From assembly GCA_018715745.1 (NCBI GenBank), contig DVLA01000022.1:1-42621 (forward strand): a stretch of 42,621 bases of DNA, in the 5' to 3' direction. Under the pieces are notes generated by a model. The model saw only the letters and a program-made list of their open reading frames with translations, did not search any database and was not told where the DNA came from. The DNA comes from Candidatus Coprenecus stercoripullorum (GTDB lineage: Bacteria > Bacteroidota > Bacteroidia > Bacteroidales > UBA932). Below, one piece after another: positions 23,426 to 31,997 of this stretch. Position 1 is the stretch's first letter. Every line of letters starts with the position of its first letter. A program made the position numbers and the translations under genes.

Positions 23426-25078
23426 ATGATTTTACTGATTGTTATGGTGGTGTTGCTTCTCGCAGCTGCGGGATATGTATATTACACCAGCCGTCACGGC
23501 CAGCCCAAAGGGCTAATCCCCGCTGCCCTGGCCAACATGGGGGAACGCTTCGGATTCTACATCATGATGGCGATTCTCACATTGTTCATCTCATCAAAAT
23601 TCGGCCTCAACAAAGCACATACCGGCCTTATCTACTCTATCTTCTACGCTTCGATCTATCTGCTCGCATTAGTAGGAGGTATCATTGCGGACAAGACCAG
23701 AAATTACAAGGGAACAATACTTGTCGGCCTTATACTCATGGCAGTAGGATACTTCATCATTGCCATGCCAACGGAAACTCCGGTCGCGAATATGGCCCTG
23801 ACACTGTCCATAACATGTATAGGGCTGCTCGTCATAGCTTTCGGCAACGGCCTTTTCAAAGGCAATCTCCAGGCCGTGGTCGGCCAGCTGTACGACAATC
23901 CAAAATATGCTGAAAAAAGGGACGTAGGATTCCAGATATTCTACATGTTCATCAACATAGGGGGATTCTTCGCTCCTTTTATCGCCATAGGCATACGTAA
24001 CTGGTGGCTGCAGACCAAGGGATTCGCATATAACGCCGACCTTCCCGAGCTCTGCCATCAGTACCTCCGCGCCGCTGACGGGGGCGAGGCAATGACCCAG
24101 CAGGCTTCCGAACGCCTGCTGTCGCTTGCAGGCGAAGTATCCGCAAACGGGCAGGTAACGGCCGACACACTCGGGGACTTCGTACATAATTATCTCAACG
24201 TATTCAGCACAGGGTTTCACTATGCATTTGCAGCCGCCATCGTGGCGATGCTGATCTCGCTGGTTATATTCCTTGCCAACAGGAAGAGCCTGCCGGACCA
24301 TAACAGGAAAGCGGCAGCAAAAGAAGACAAGGCCGGAGCGGCCGCCCCTTCAATCGAGGAAGTGAAGATGGACGCCAAAGAAGTGCGCCAGCGCATATAT
24401 GCCCTTTTCGCAGTATTCGCAGTCGTGATTTTCTTCTGGTTCTCTTTCCATCAGAACGGATATTCGCTCACATACTTCGCCCGCGACTATATAAACCTTG
24501 ACGTCATCAACATCGACCTGGGCTTCACGAAAATCATAGGGGCCGAGATATTCCAGTCGGTCAACCCGTTCTTCGTAGTGTTCCTTACCCCGATCATCAT
24601 AGGCATTTTCGGATATCTGCGCAACCGCAGGAAAGAACCGTCTACTCCCATGAAAATCGGCATCGGAATGGGAATAGCGGCCATAGCCTACGTGTTCCTG
24701 ACAATCTGCTCGCTCAATCTGCCCACAAGCGCAGAACTTGAGTCCATGGGCGGTCTGGATGCCGCCGGCAGGCTTTCTCCGTGGGTAATGGTAGTGATGT
24801 ACTTCATCCTGACCACAGCCGAGCTTTTCATAAGTCCTCTGGGACTGTCCTTCGTATCGAAGGTTGCGCCGCCGCATCTTCAGGGCATCATGCAGGGCTG
24901 CTGGCTCGCAGCGACGGCAATCGGCAACCAGCTGCTGTTTATCGGCGGCATACTGTACGACTCCATCCCCCTGTGGGCTACATGGGTAGTATTCGTCGCC
25001 GCCTGCTCCATCTCCATGGGGGCAATGCTCGGCATGGTAAAATGGCTTGAAAGAATAACTGAAAACAAACAGGCTTAA
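23426..25078 (+). CDS. POT/PTR-family proton-coupled oligopeptide transporter, first copy
   Basis: A 550-residue membrane protein of the MFS superfamily, POT branch, importing di- and tripeptides with protons. The N-terminal motif reads LANMGERFGFYIMMAILTLF, and FKGNLQAVVGQLYDNPKY and FYMFINIGGFFAPF are the next landmarks. At least twelve membrane helices are visible, with a long soluble stretch around residues 190-250. An extra N-terminal helix (ILLIVMVVLLLAAAGYVYYT) precedes the core. It has its own promoter; the second copy starts 2 bases after its stop. Confidence 0.92.
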   Translation: MILLIVMVVLLLAAAGYVYYTSRHGQPKGLIPAALANMGERFGFYIMMAILTLFISSKFGLNKAHTGLIYSIFYASIYLLALVGGIIADKTRNYKGTILVGLILMAVGYFIIAMPTETPVANMALTLSITCIGLLVIAFGNGLFKGNLQAVVGQLYDNPKYAEKRDVGFQIFYMFINIGGFFAPFIAIGIRNWWLQTKGFAYNADLPELCHQYLRAADGGEAMTQQASERLLSLAGEVSANGQVTADTLGDFVHNYLNVFSTGFHYAFAAAIVAMLISLVIFLANRKSLPDHNRKAAAKEDKAGAAAPSIEEVKMDAKEVRQRIYALFAVFAVVIFFWFSFHQNGYSLTYFARDYINLDVINIDLGFTKIIGAEIFQSVNPFFVVFLTPIIIGIFGYLRNRRKEPSTPMKIGIGMGIAAIAYVFLTICSLNLPTSAELESMGGLDAAGRLSPWVMVVMYFILTTAELFISPLGLSFVSKVAPPHLQGIMQGCWLAATAIGNQLLFIGGILYDSIPLWATWVVFVAACSISMGAMLGMVKWLERITENKQA

Positions 25079-25080
25079 CC

Positions 25081-26751
25081 ATGTTCAAAGGACAACCAAA
25101 AGGCCTATACGCGCTCGCCCTCGCCAATACGGGCGAGCGCTTTGGCTATTACACGATGCTTGCAATATTCACACTGTTCCTGCAAGCAAAATTCGGCTTT
25201 TCGGAAGCCGTAACATCAAATATCTATTCCGGCTTTCTCGCTGCGGTATATTTCATGCCTTTCATAGGCGGTATCCTGGCGGACAAATTCGGTTACGGTA
25301 AAATGGTCGTGGCCGGAATCATCGTCATGTTCGCCGGCTATCTGTGCCTGGCAATCCCGACAGGGAGCGACCTGACGGGCAAAATAGCGATGTTCGGTTC
25401 CCTGCTCCTCATTGCCGCCGGTACCGGCCTGTTCAAAGGCAACCTCCAGGTAATGGTCGGCAACCTGTACGATGACCCCAAATATTCGGGCAAAAGGGAT
25501 GCGGCTTTCTCGCTGTTCTACATGGCTATCAACATAGGTTCGCTGTTCGCCCCGACGGCAGCCACGAAAATCACAGAATACTGCATGGCAAGGGAAGGTC
25601 TGGTATACAACGGGGAGATCCCGGCGCTGGCTAACCAGTACATAAACGGTGCTGCGGACATGGCCCCGGAAGCCCTGTCCAGATATGAGGCTCTCGCCCA
25701 CGCGCAGGGAGCTACGGACCTGGCCGCCTTCGCACAGAAATATATCGACACTCTCTCCGGTGCGTACCATTGGGGCTTTGCGGTAGCATGCGTATCTCTG
25801 GTTATCTCCATAATGATTTATTTCGGATTCCGCAAGACCTTCAAGCACGCGGACGTGACTGAAAGGGAGCTTGAGGCAACGAAAAAGGAACAGGCTGTGG
25901 AGCTTACGCCGGAACAGACAAAATCGCGCATCACTGCCCTGCTGCTCGTGTTCGCAGTAGTCATATTCTTCTGGATGGCATTCCAGCAGAACGGCCTTAC
26001 CCTCACATTCTTTGCCCGCGACTACACGGCCCAGGAAGTGAGCGGGCTGGCGCGTATCATGGTCAATGTGCTCAACCTGGCTGTCATTATAGTGGCGGTT
26101 TACGCCGTTTTCGCGATTTTCCAGTCTGAAAAGAAGAGAAACAAACTGATTGCCTGCGCAGTCACTGTCGCCTGCCTTGTCGCCCTGTTTTTCAGTTACC
26201 GCTCTCTCGGGAACGGGCCGATACACGTCCTGCCGCAGATATTCCAGCAGTTCAACCCGTTCTTCGTAGTTGCGCTGACACCAGTATCGATGGCGGTATT
26301 CGGGGCGCTGGCTGCCAAAGGAAAAGAACCTTCCGCCCCGAGGAAGATAGGAATCGGCATGTTCATAGCCGCATTAGGCTACTGCATAATGGTATTCGGT
26401 TCGCTCGGGCTGCCCACCCCCGATGAACTCAAAACAGGGGTGACGTTTGCCAGGGTAACACCCAATGTATTGATATCTACATACTTAGTCCTCACATTCG
26501 CCGAACTGTTCCTTTCTCCCATGGGAATATCCTTCGTATCCAAGGTCGCACCGCCCAAATACAAGGGCATGATGATGGGACTGTGGTTCGTTGCTACCGC
26601 CATAGGCAATTATATGGTTTCGATAATAGGTATGCTGTGGGGAGGGCTTCCTCTCTGGATCCTCTGGAGCATACTTATAGTATTGTGCGCAATATCAGGA
26701 ATATTCATCTTCTCCATAATGAAGAAGCTTGAAAGCGCGACGAAAGACTGA
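25081..26751 (+). CDS. POT/PTR-family oligopeptide transporter, second copy
   Basis: A 556-residue paralog of the preceding transporter without the extra N-terminal helix. It starts MFKGQPKGLYALALANTGERFGYY, then LFKGNLQVMVGNLYDDPKYSGKRDA and FYMAINIGSLFAP. Both copies carry an inserted hydrophilic stretch before helix 7 (PEALSRYEALAHAQGATDL here). The C-terminal half shares FQQNGLTLTFFARDYT and AELFLSPMGISFVSKVAPP. In both, the ExxER motif has Asn in place of the first Glu (ANxGERFG). Two-base spacing makes one operon; an FN3-like lipoprotein follows. Confidence 0.92.
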   Translation: MFKGQPKGLYALALANTGERFGYYTMLAIFTLFLQAKFGFSEAVTSNIYSGFLAAVYFMPFIGGILADKFGYGKMVVAGIIVMFAGYLCLAIPTGSDLTGKIAMFGSLLLIAAGTGLFKGNLQVMVGNLYDDPKYSGKRDAAFSLFYMAINIGSLFAPTAATKITEYCMAREGLVYNGEIPALANQYINGAADMAPEALSRYEALAHAQGATDLAAFAQKYIDTLSGAYHWGFAVACVSLVISIMIYFGFRKTFKHADVTERELEATKKEQAVELTPEQTKSRITALLLVFAVVIFFWMAFQQNGLTLTFFARDYTAQEVSGLARIMVNVLNLAVIIVAVYAVFAIFQSEKKRNKLIACAVTVACLVALFFSYRSLGNGPIHVLPQIFQQFNPFFVVALTPVSMAVFGALAAKGKEPSAPRKIGIGMFIAALGYCIMVFGSLGLPTPDELKTGVTFARVTPNVLISTYLVLTFAELFLSPMGISFVSKVAPPKYKGMMMGLWFVATAIGNYMVSIIGMLWGGLPLWILWSILIVLCAISGIFIFSIMKKLESATKD

Positions 26752-26796
26752 CAGACATAAGACAAACATAAGTTAAATTTTCAAACCTCTATCCGT

Positions 26797-28200
26797 ATGA
26801 AAACACGAATTATCTTAGCCGCCTGCGCATTGGCCGCAGGCATCTTCGCAGTCTCCTGCGAAAAGGAAACGGAGCCCGCTGCTCTCGCCGCCCCGAGGCC
26901 TGTCATAGCCGAATACGGCCCGGGTTCATTTACCGTACAATGGGAACCGGTGGAAAACGCCACTGAATATGTATATGTAAAAGACAGTGACGCCGAAATA
27001 TCAACACAGGACTGGACCGTCACTTTCGAAAACCTTCCTGCAGGGACATACACCGTAAAGGTCAAGGCTGTAGGTGAAGGATACCTTGACTCCGAATGGG
27101 GTACGGTTACTGCAACATTAGATGAAGAAGAGGCAGGGCTTTCCATGGAAGCCGAATATGTTTCCGACGGATGCTTCAACCTGAAATTCACTCCTACGGA
27201 CAACGTGACCGAAATCAGGTATGCAGTAACCTCGGCTGTAGGCATGAAACCGGCAGAATCGCTTGCCGCCTTCGAGGACGGCAGCTTAGAGGGCATTGAG
27301 ACTGTAACAATGCCTGTCGAGACCGTATCCATAGAAAGGGACAGCATAGGGCCCTACATGATATATGCCAAGGCTTTCACGGCCGGCGGTTCAGAATCCG
27401 AAACCGTATCAAGGCAGATAATGGCCTTTTCCGGCGGCTTCACAGTGGACAATTTCGACCTTGTGGCCATGGACATAACCCCGACTGTCTACGATGAGAA
27501 CATCGCATTCTCCGGCGCACTGGTAGTATCCAAAATGGTGCTCGGAGAACTTGGCATGACCATCGAGGAACTCCTTGAAACCTATGCATCCTTTGGTATG
27601 GTACCCTACTCCGCAAACGGAGAGCAACTGACAGTGGCATTGAACGGTTATGAAGATTACGACTATATCATCGGCGTTGCCGGATTCGACCAGAACGAGA
27701 CGCCTGCCGTATACGGGAGCTTCTCCATGCACACCGGTTTTGCGGACGAATCGCTTCCGCTTCCCTCGCCCCTTACCATAGAAGTGTACGACATAACCGA
27801 CAATTCGGCCGGAATAAAGTTTACCATGGGCGAGAATACCAGGGCATATTATCAGGCCGTCATGACTGTAACAGACTACAACGACCTGATAGACTACGGC
27901 AGCACGCTGCCCGAATACGACAATCCGGACGACTATGTAAGGGATTATATCGCAGTGTACGGCACGACAATGTTTGCGGATGACGATTACAAATGGCCCC
28001 TTTCCCCGGGTACCGACTATATCGCTGTCGGCGTACCTATGAACGGCAACGGGTCCCTCGGTTACGGGGACATGGCCAAAGAGGAATTCTCCACGACCGG
28101 TTCCGCCGGGGCCTCTGTCCCCTCCGGCCTGATAGACAAGGGTATCAAAACCGTCCGTCCCCTTACGGCCGATGAAATCAGGCGCGTATTGAACAGATAA
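26797..28200 (+). CDS. Large lipoprotein with FN3-like domains
   Basis: A 467-residue lipoprotein: signal peptide KTRIILAACALAAGIFAVSC with lipobox AVSC, then charged EKETEP. Residues about 35-110 form a fibronectin-III-like unit (PGSFTVQWEPVENATEYV, LPAGTYTVKVKAVGEGYLDSEW). A second related unit follows around 115-210, and the rest (ITPTVYDENIAFSGAL to the end) is further beta-rich sequence. No catalytic motif is visible. The C-terminus is helical (LTADEIRRVLNR). It resembles in style the lipoprotein at 38064. Surface location is likely, function unknown. A terminator-like hairpin follows. Confidence 0.75.
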   Translation: MKTRIILAACALAAGIFAVSCEKETEPAALAAPRPVIAEYGPGSFTVQWEPVENATEYVYVKDSDAEISTQDWTVTFENLPAGTYTVKVKAVGEGYLDSEWGTVTATLDEEEAGLSMEAEYVSDGCFNLKFTPTDNVTEIRYAVTSAVGMKPAESLAAFEDGSLEGIETVTMPVETVSIERDSIGPYMIYAKAFTAGGSESETVSRQIMAFSGGFTVDNFDLVAMDITPTVYDENIAFSGALVVSKMVLGELGMTIEELLETYASFGMVPYSANGEQLTVALNGYEDYDYIIGVAGFDQNETPAVYGSFSMHTGFADESLPLPSPLTIEVYDITDNSAGIKFTMGENTRAYYQAVMTVTDYNDLIDYGSTLPEYDNPDDYVRDYIAVYGTTMFADDDYKWPLSPGTDYIAVGVPMNGNGSLGYGDMAKEEFSTTGSAGASVPSGLIDKGIKTVRPLTADEIRRVLNR

Positions 28201-28212
28201 TTTCAAACTATA

Positions 28213-28254
28213 ATACCGGATGCGCCGGAACAGCCGTTCCCGGTGCATCCGTAT
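28213..28254 (+). terminator. Terminator-like hairpin after the FN3-like lipoprotein
   Basis: ATAC and GGATGC (28213-28223, with one bulge) pair with GCATCC and GTAT at 28245-28254. The inner CCGG/CCGG and AAC/GTT pairs close a four-base AGCC loop, with a G-T pair and a second bulge. No T-run follows. It lies between this gene and the M50-like gene. Confidence 0.6.
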
Positions 28255-28277
28255 TAATTCAAACCTTTCTGTAACTG

Positions 28278-28958
28278 ATGAGAATACTTTCAACCATACT
28301 GTTCTATATAATCTTCGTGCTCTCTTTAGCGTTGATTATAACAAACCTGCCGCCGGTGGTCATCGATGCGGCCAAAAACATAAAGATATACCAGTGGTTC
28401 CTTTACGGGGCCGGTGCGTATTTCATTATACGCCTCATCCCTTCTGTCCGGAAAAACGAGACATGGCTTCAGACATTCTCCCACGAATTGTCCCATACAA
28501 TAGTGGGTATGATTTTCTTCAGAAAAATACACTCTTTCAATGTAGAAGACAAAGGGACAGGAGTCATAACCCACAGCGGTAAAAGGAGGATCGGTTCGAC
28601 ATTCATATCGCTTGCCCCATACTGTTTCCCCATTTTTACATACGCTTTCATGCTGCTCAGGCTGCTCGGATCGACTGAAAGCATGTACATATTCGACCTG
28701 TTCATCGGCTTTACCGCAGCCTTCCATTTCGTATGCTTCTGGAAACAGACCAGGCCGTACCAGACTGACCTGCAGAAAGTAGGCTATTTCCATTCCTATC
28801 TGTTCATAGCTACATGGAGGCTTTTCAATGCCACAATCATTCTGCTGTGCATCAAGACAGGAATAGCGGATGCCGTTACCTATATTTTCCCGAAATACTG
28901 GGAGACTCTCGTAAACTGGTGGACTTTTATCGTAGAACTTACGACAAAAATCTTTTAA
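28278..28958 (+). CDS. M50-like integral-membrane metalloprotease
   Basis: A 226-residue membrane protein with about five or six helices. The zinc motif HELSH is at residues 69-73 (TFSHELSHTIVG), as in the M50B-like family. SLAPYCFPIFTYAF resembles the membrane proline segment of that group. No PDZ domain or second canonical NxxPxPxLDG motif is visible, so proteolysis is likely but not proven. It is cytoplasmic-membrane located. Its 3' end overlaps the end of the convergent yqeY gene by 20 bases. Site-2-protease-like proteins often act on anti-sigma factors; here no such link is shown. Confidence 0.75.
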   Translation: MRILSTILFYIIFVLSLALIITNLPPVVIDAAKNIKIYQWFLYGAGAYFIIRLIPSVRKNETWLQTFSHELSHTIVGMIFFRKIHSFNVEDKGTGVITHSGKRRIGSTFISLAPYCFPIFTYAFMLLRLLGSTESMYIFDLFIGFTAAFHFVCFWKQTRPYQTDLQKVGYFHSYLFIATWRLFNATIILLCIKTGIADAVTYIFPKYWETLVNWWTFIVELTTKIF

Positions 28959-29391
28959 CAGCTGCGGATATCGTACGCCCGTTGGCCCGACCGGCCAACT
29001 GCTTCGTGGCAATCCCCATGACCTTGCCCATATCGGCCATCGAGGATGCCCCGCATTGGGCTATTATGTCCTTAACCATTTCCTCTACTTCCGCCTCCGA
29101 CAATGCGGCCGGAAGGTACTTCTCCATGAAAGCCGCCTCGGCCAACTCGTTGTCGGCAAGGTCCTGACGGCTCTGCTCGGAATATATCTCCGCACTCTCC
29201 CTGCGCTGTTTGACCAGTTTCTGAATAATCCTGACCACTTCGCTGTCTTCAAGATGTTCCCTGGCTTCGCCCTCAGCCGTCTTCGCAAGCAGTATCGCCG
29301 CCTTTACAGCCCTCGCGGAAGCAAGCGCCACCTTGTCTTTTGCAAGCATGGCTGCCTTGATGTCTGACTGTATACGTTGTTCCAGTGTCAT
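28939..29391 (-). CDS. GatB/YqeY-domain protein
   Basis: A 150-residue helical protein of the GatB/YqeY family. Landmarks are MTLEQRIQSDIKAAMLAKDK at the start, VVRIIQKLVKQRRESAEIYSE in the middle, and the KVMGIATKQLAGRANGRTI tail, matching the C-terminal tRNA-binding domain of the GatB subunit. Alone, its role is not established, though a link to tRNA or amidotransferase function is often proposed. It starts 4 bases after aspS, so the two probably share a transcript. Confidence 0.88.
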   Translation of the reverse strand: MTLEQRIQSDIKAAMLAKDKVALASARAVKAAILLAKTAEGEAREHLEDSEVVRIIQKLVKQRRESAEIYSEQSRQDLADNELAEAAFMEKYLPAALSEAEVEEMVKDIIAQCGASSMADMGKVMGIATKQLAGRANGRTISAAVKRFLS

Positions 29392-29395
29392 GGCA

Positions 29396-31162
29396 TTACC
29401 TTTCTATTGTTGTCCGTAAATTGAGTTCATCAAGCTGGGAGTCGTCTATCCTGGAAGGGGCATCGAGCATCATGTCCCGTCCCTGGTTGTTCTTGGGGAA
29501 TGCAATAAAGTCCCTTATGCTCTCCTGGCCTCCGAAAAGCGCGCAGAAACGGTCGAATCCGAATGCAATGCCGCCATGCGGGGGTGCACCGTACCTGAAT
29601 GCGTTTATAAGGAAACCGAAGCGGGCCATTGCGTCCTCATGGCTGAAACCGAGCACCTCAAACATTCTTTCCTGCACTTTCGAGTCATGGATACGGACAG
29701 ATCCGCCGCCGACTTCAGTCCCGTTCAGTACAAAGTCGTATGCATCAGCGCATACGCGGGCCAGGTCCTCTTTCCTGTCGCTGTAGAACAATGGCAGATC
29801 CTGCGGTTTGGGAGAGGTGAACGGATGGTGCATGGCATAGAACCTTTGGGTCTCGTCGTCCCATTCCAGCAACGGAAAGTCCACGACCCACAAGGGGGCG
29901 AAAACCATAGGATCGCGCAGTCCGAGTCTGTTACCCAATTCTATGCGCAAAGCGCCGAGAGCTGTCTTCGTCTTCGCAGGCTCCCCTGAGAGGACAAGTA
30001 TCATGTCACCTTTGGAAGCGCCGACGGAAGATGCTACAGCAGCGAGGTCTTCACCCGTATAGAACTTGTCTACCGAAGACTTGAATGTACCGTCTTCCTG
30101 ATACTTGACGTATACCATGCCTTTAGCCCCGATCTGGGGACGCCTTACCCACTCGGTAAGTTCGTCAATCTGTTTTCTGGTATAGGCCGCACCGCCGGGA
30201 AGCGCTATGGCACCGCTGTATGGCGCATCATCGAATACTGCGAAACCGTGTCCCTTTACAATGGAGGTCACCTCATGCAAAAGCATGCCGAAACGTATGT
30301 CGGGCTTGTCCGAACCGTACCTGTCCATGGCTTCCGAATACGGCATCCTCGGGAAAGGCTCTTCGAATGATTTGCCGAGCACGTTACGGAACAGGGACTT
30401 TACCATTCCCTCAAAGGTGGTAAGGATGTCTTCCCTTTCCACAAATGACATCTCGCAGTCAATCTGTGTAAATTCGGGCTGGCGGTCAGCTCTGAGGTCC
30501 TCGTCCCTGAAGCACCTTACAATCTGGAAATACCTGTCATAACCGGCAACCATAAGCAACTGTTTCTGTTGCTGCGGGCTTTGCGGAAGTGCATAGAATT
30601 CACCCGGATTCATTCTCGAAGGCACCACAAAATCCCTTGCCCCCTCCGGGGTTGACTTAATCAGGTACGGCGTCTCTATCTCCAGAAAGCCCTGTGAATC
30701 GAGATAATTTCTTACCTGCTGGGCCATTTTATGCCTCAGCATCAAATTTCTTTTCAAAGGATTGCGCCTGAGGTCCAGATAGCGGTAGCGGGCCCTGAGT
30801 TCCTCGCCTCCGTCCGATTCATCCTCGATCGTAAAGGGCGGGGTCGCGGCCGGGCTGAGAACATCGAGCTTTTCTAGCATAATCTCTATATCACCCGTAC
30901 TTATACGGCTGTTCTTGCTCTGCCTTTCCCTTACAAGGCCGCTGGCCTGTATGACGTATTCCCTTCCCAGTTTTTCAACGGCGGCGTTAAGCCCGGGCGA
31001 AGCCGACTCGTCGATAACAATCTGAGTGATGCCGTAGCGGTCCCTGAGATCGATAAAACTCATACCGCCCATCTTTCTTACTTTCTGAACCCAACCGGCA
31101 AGGGTCACTCTCATGCCGGCATCTGCGATGCGGAGCTCTCCGCAAGTATGCGTCCTGTACAT
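29396..31162 (-). CDS. aspS: Aspartate--tRNA ligase
   Basis: Class II synthetase charging tRNA-Asp. The 588-residue bacterial form has an N-terminal OB domain ([17 protein letters not shown]), motif 2 in [21 protein letters not shown], a GAD insertion domain in the middle, and motif 3 near [13 protein letters not shown]. The start at 31162 is a true ATG. The upstream in-frame start at 31186 is a TTG lying inside the TATCTTTG promoter box (31184-31191), so it is not used. A perfect 16-bp palindrome lies between promoter and start. yqeY follows directly. Confidence 0.97.
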   Translation of the reverse strand: MYRTHTCGELRIADAGMRVTLAGWVQKVRKMGGMSFIDLRDRYGITQIVIDESASPGLNAAVEKLGREYVIQASGLVRERQSKNSRISTGDIEIMLEKLDVLSPAATPPFTIEDESDGGEELRARYRYLDLRRNPLKRNLMLRHKMAQQVRNYLDSQGFLEIETPYLIKSTPEGARDFVVPSRMNPGEFYALPQSPQQQKQLLMVAGYDRYFQIVRCFRDEDLRADRQPEFTQIDCEMSFVEREDILTTFEGMVKSLFRNVLGKSFEEPFPRMPYSEAMDRYGSDKPDIRFGMLLHEVTSIVKGHGFAVFDDAPYSGAIALPGGAAYTRKQIDELTEWVRRPQIGAKGMVYVKYQEDGTFKSSVDKFYTGEDLAAVASSVGASKGDMILVLSGEPAKTKTALGALRIELGNRLGLRDPMVFAPLWVVDFPLLEWDDETQRFYAMHHPFTSPKPQDLPLFYSDRKEDLARVCADAYDFVLNGTEVGGGSVRIHDSKVQERMFEVLGFSHEDAMARFGFLINAFRYGAPPHGGIAFGFDRFCALFGGQESIRDFIAFPKNNQGRDMMLDAPSRIDDSQLDELNLRTTIER

Positions 31163-31164
31163 TT

Positions 31165-31180
31165 CCTGAAAATTTTCAGG
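31165..31180. promoter_or_regulatory. Perfect 16-bp dyad in the aspS leader
   Basis: CCTGAAAATTTTCAGG is a perfect palindrome directly before the aspS ATG, downstream of the -7 box. It could be an operator that blocks polymerase or a short hairpin that masks the start codon. The dyad reads the same on both strands, so it could also affect the divergent gene. Confidence 0.5.
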
Positions 31181-31183
31181 GGA

Positions 31184-31221
31184 CAAAGATAATCATCCTA
31201 AGCGCATCTTGACTAACTTTG
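31184..31221. promoter_or_regulatory. Divergent promoters of aspS and the ureohydrolase gene
   Basis: TATCTTTG on the minus strand (31184-31191) ends 21 bases before the aspS ATG at 31162. TAACTTTG on the plus strand (31214-31221) ends 17 bases before the ATG at 31239. Only 22 bases separate the two boxes. Confidence 0.6.
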
Positions 31222-31238
31222 GAGTAAATAATAGGTCT

Positions 31239-31997
31239 ATGGATAATCTGGTTGCAGTCATGGACTTTTCCGGAGCCTACGGAAAAGAGAGCTTCTACAG
31301 GCGGATTCCGCATCTGAGAATAGACTGTACCGGCATGGAGGGAGTAAAGGGATATTGCAGCGCCGAATCCGAAAAAAGGCTCAGGGGAATCGTGCGGGAG
31401 CACGGCAAATGCGGAGTCCATTTCATAGACTCGGGCAGTTACCACTATCTCAGCAAATTGTGGATAGAAGAGACAGTCCCGGGGAATATCAGGTACAACC
31501 TGCTCCTTATAGACCATCACCCTGATACGAAAAAACCGGAACTCGGGAATATTCTTTCCTGCGGAAGCTGGGCAGGCGACCTTGTCATGTCTTCCGGAAA
31601 TCTCGGCACGCTGTATATCCTTGGGGTGGATGACGGATACGCCGAAGACGAAATCCCGAAAGACTGGGTAAAAAGCGGGAAAGTAAGAATCTGCCCTGAG
31701 TCCTCGGGCAATGATGCCGTCCTTCGCTTCATGGATGAAATAAACAGCACGTCCTTGCCGCTCTACTTATCGGTCGACAAGGACGTACTGTCTTCAAATG
31801 AAATAATCACCGACTGGGATAACGGCTCCATGAGACTGGAGTCGCTCACCGCGCTGCTCTCATCAATCGGCAGAAAGCCGCTCGGAATAGACGTATGCGG
31901 GGAATGCACCCATGTATACCCGTCAGAGCGGGACTGCTTCAATGCGCACAGCAGAGTCAATGAATCTATCCTTAAAGCTCTGAAGCTATATCCATAA
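31239..31997 (+). CDS. Arginase/agmatinase-fold (ureohydrolase) protein
   Basis: A 252-residue ureohydrolase-fold protein. The two-metal ligands are recognisable: H69 (SGSYHYLS), D92/H94/D96 (LLIDHHPD), D180 and D182 (SVDKDVLSS), with a glutamate in GIDVCGECTHVYP. It is short for arginase, and the typical DP after the second aspartate pair is replaced by SS. Members of this group are arginase-like proteins with unknown substrates, often called formimidoylglutamase-like. The ATG at 31239 is preferred because the promoter box lies upstream; a TTG at 31209 is inside it. It overlaps the end of the convergent mrp gene by 26 bases. Confidence 0.8.
   Translation: MDNLVAVMDFSGAYGKESFYRRIPHLRIDCTGMEGVKGYCSAESEKRLRGIVREHGKCGVHFIDSGSYHYLSKLWIEETVPGNIRYNLLLIDHHPDTKKPELGNILSCGSWAGDLVMSSGNLGTLYILGVDDGYAEDEIPKDWVKSGKVRICPESSGNDAVLRFMDEINSTSLPLYLSVDKDVLSSNEIITDWDNGSMRLESLTALLSSIGRKPLGIDVCGECTHVYPSERDCFNAHSRVNESILKALKLYP

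Noticed and set aside
25216-26226. A 336-residue minus-strand open frame
   Set aside because: Antisense to the second POT transporter. It is rich in His, Arg and Glu in the manner of complement frames of membrane genes.
31209-31238. TTG start for the ureohydrolase-fold gene
   Set aside because: The -7 box TAACTTTG lies at 31214-31221, so this part is not transcribed from that promoter; the ATG at 31239 fits better.
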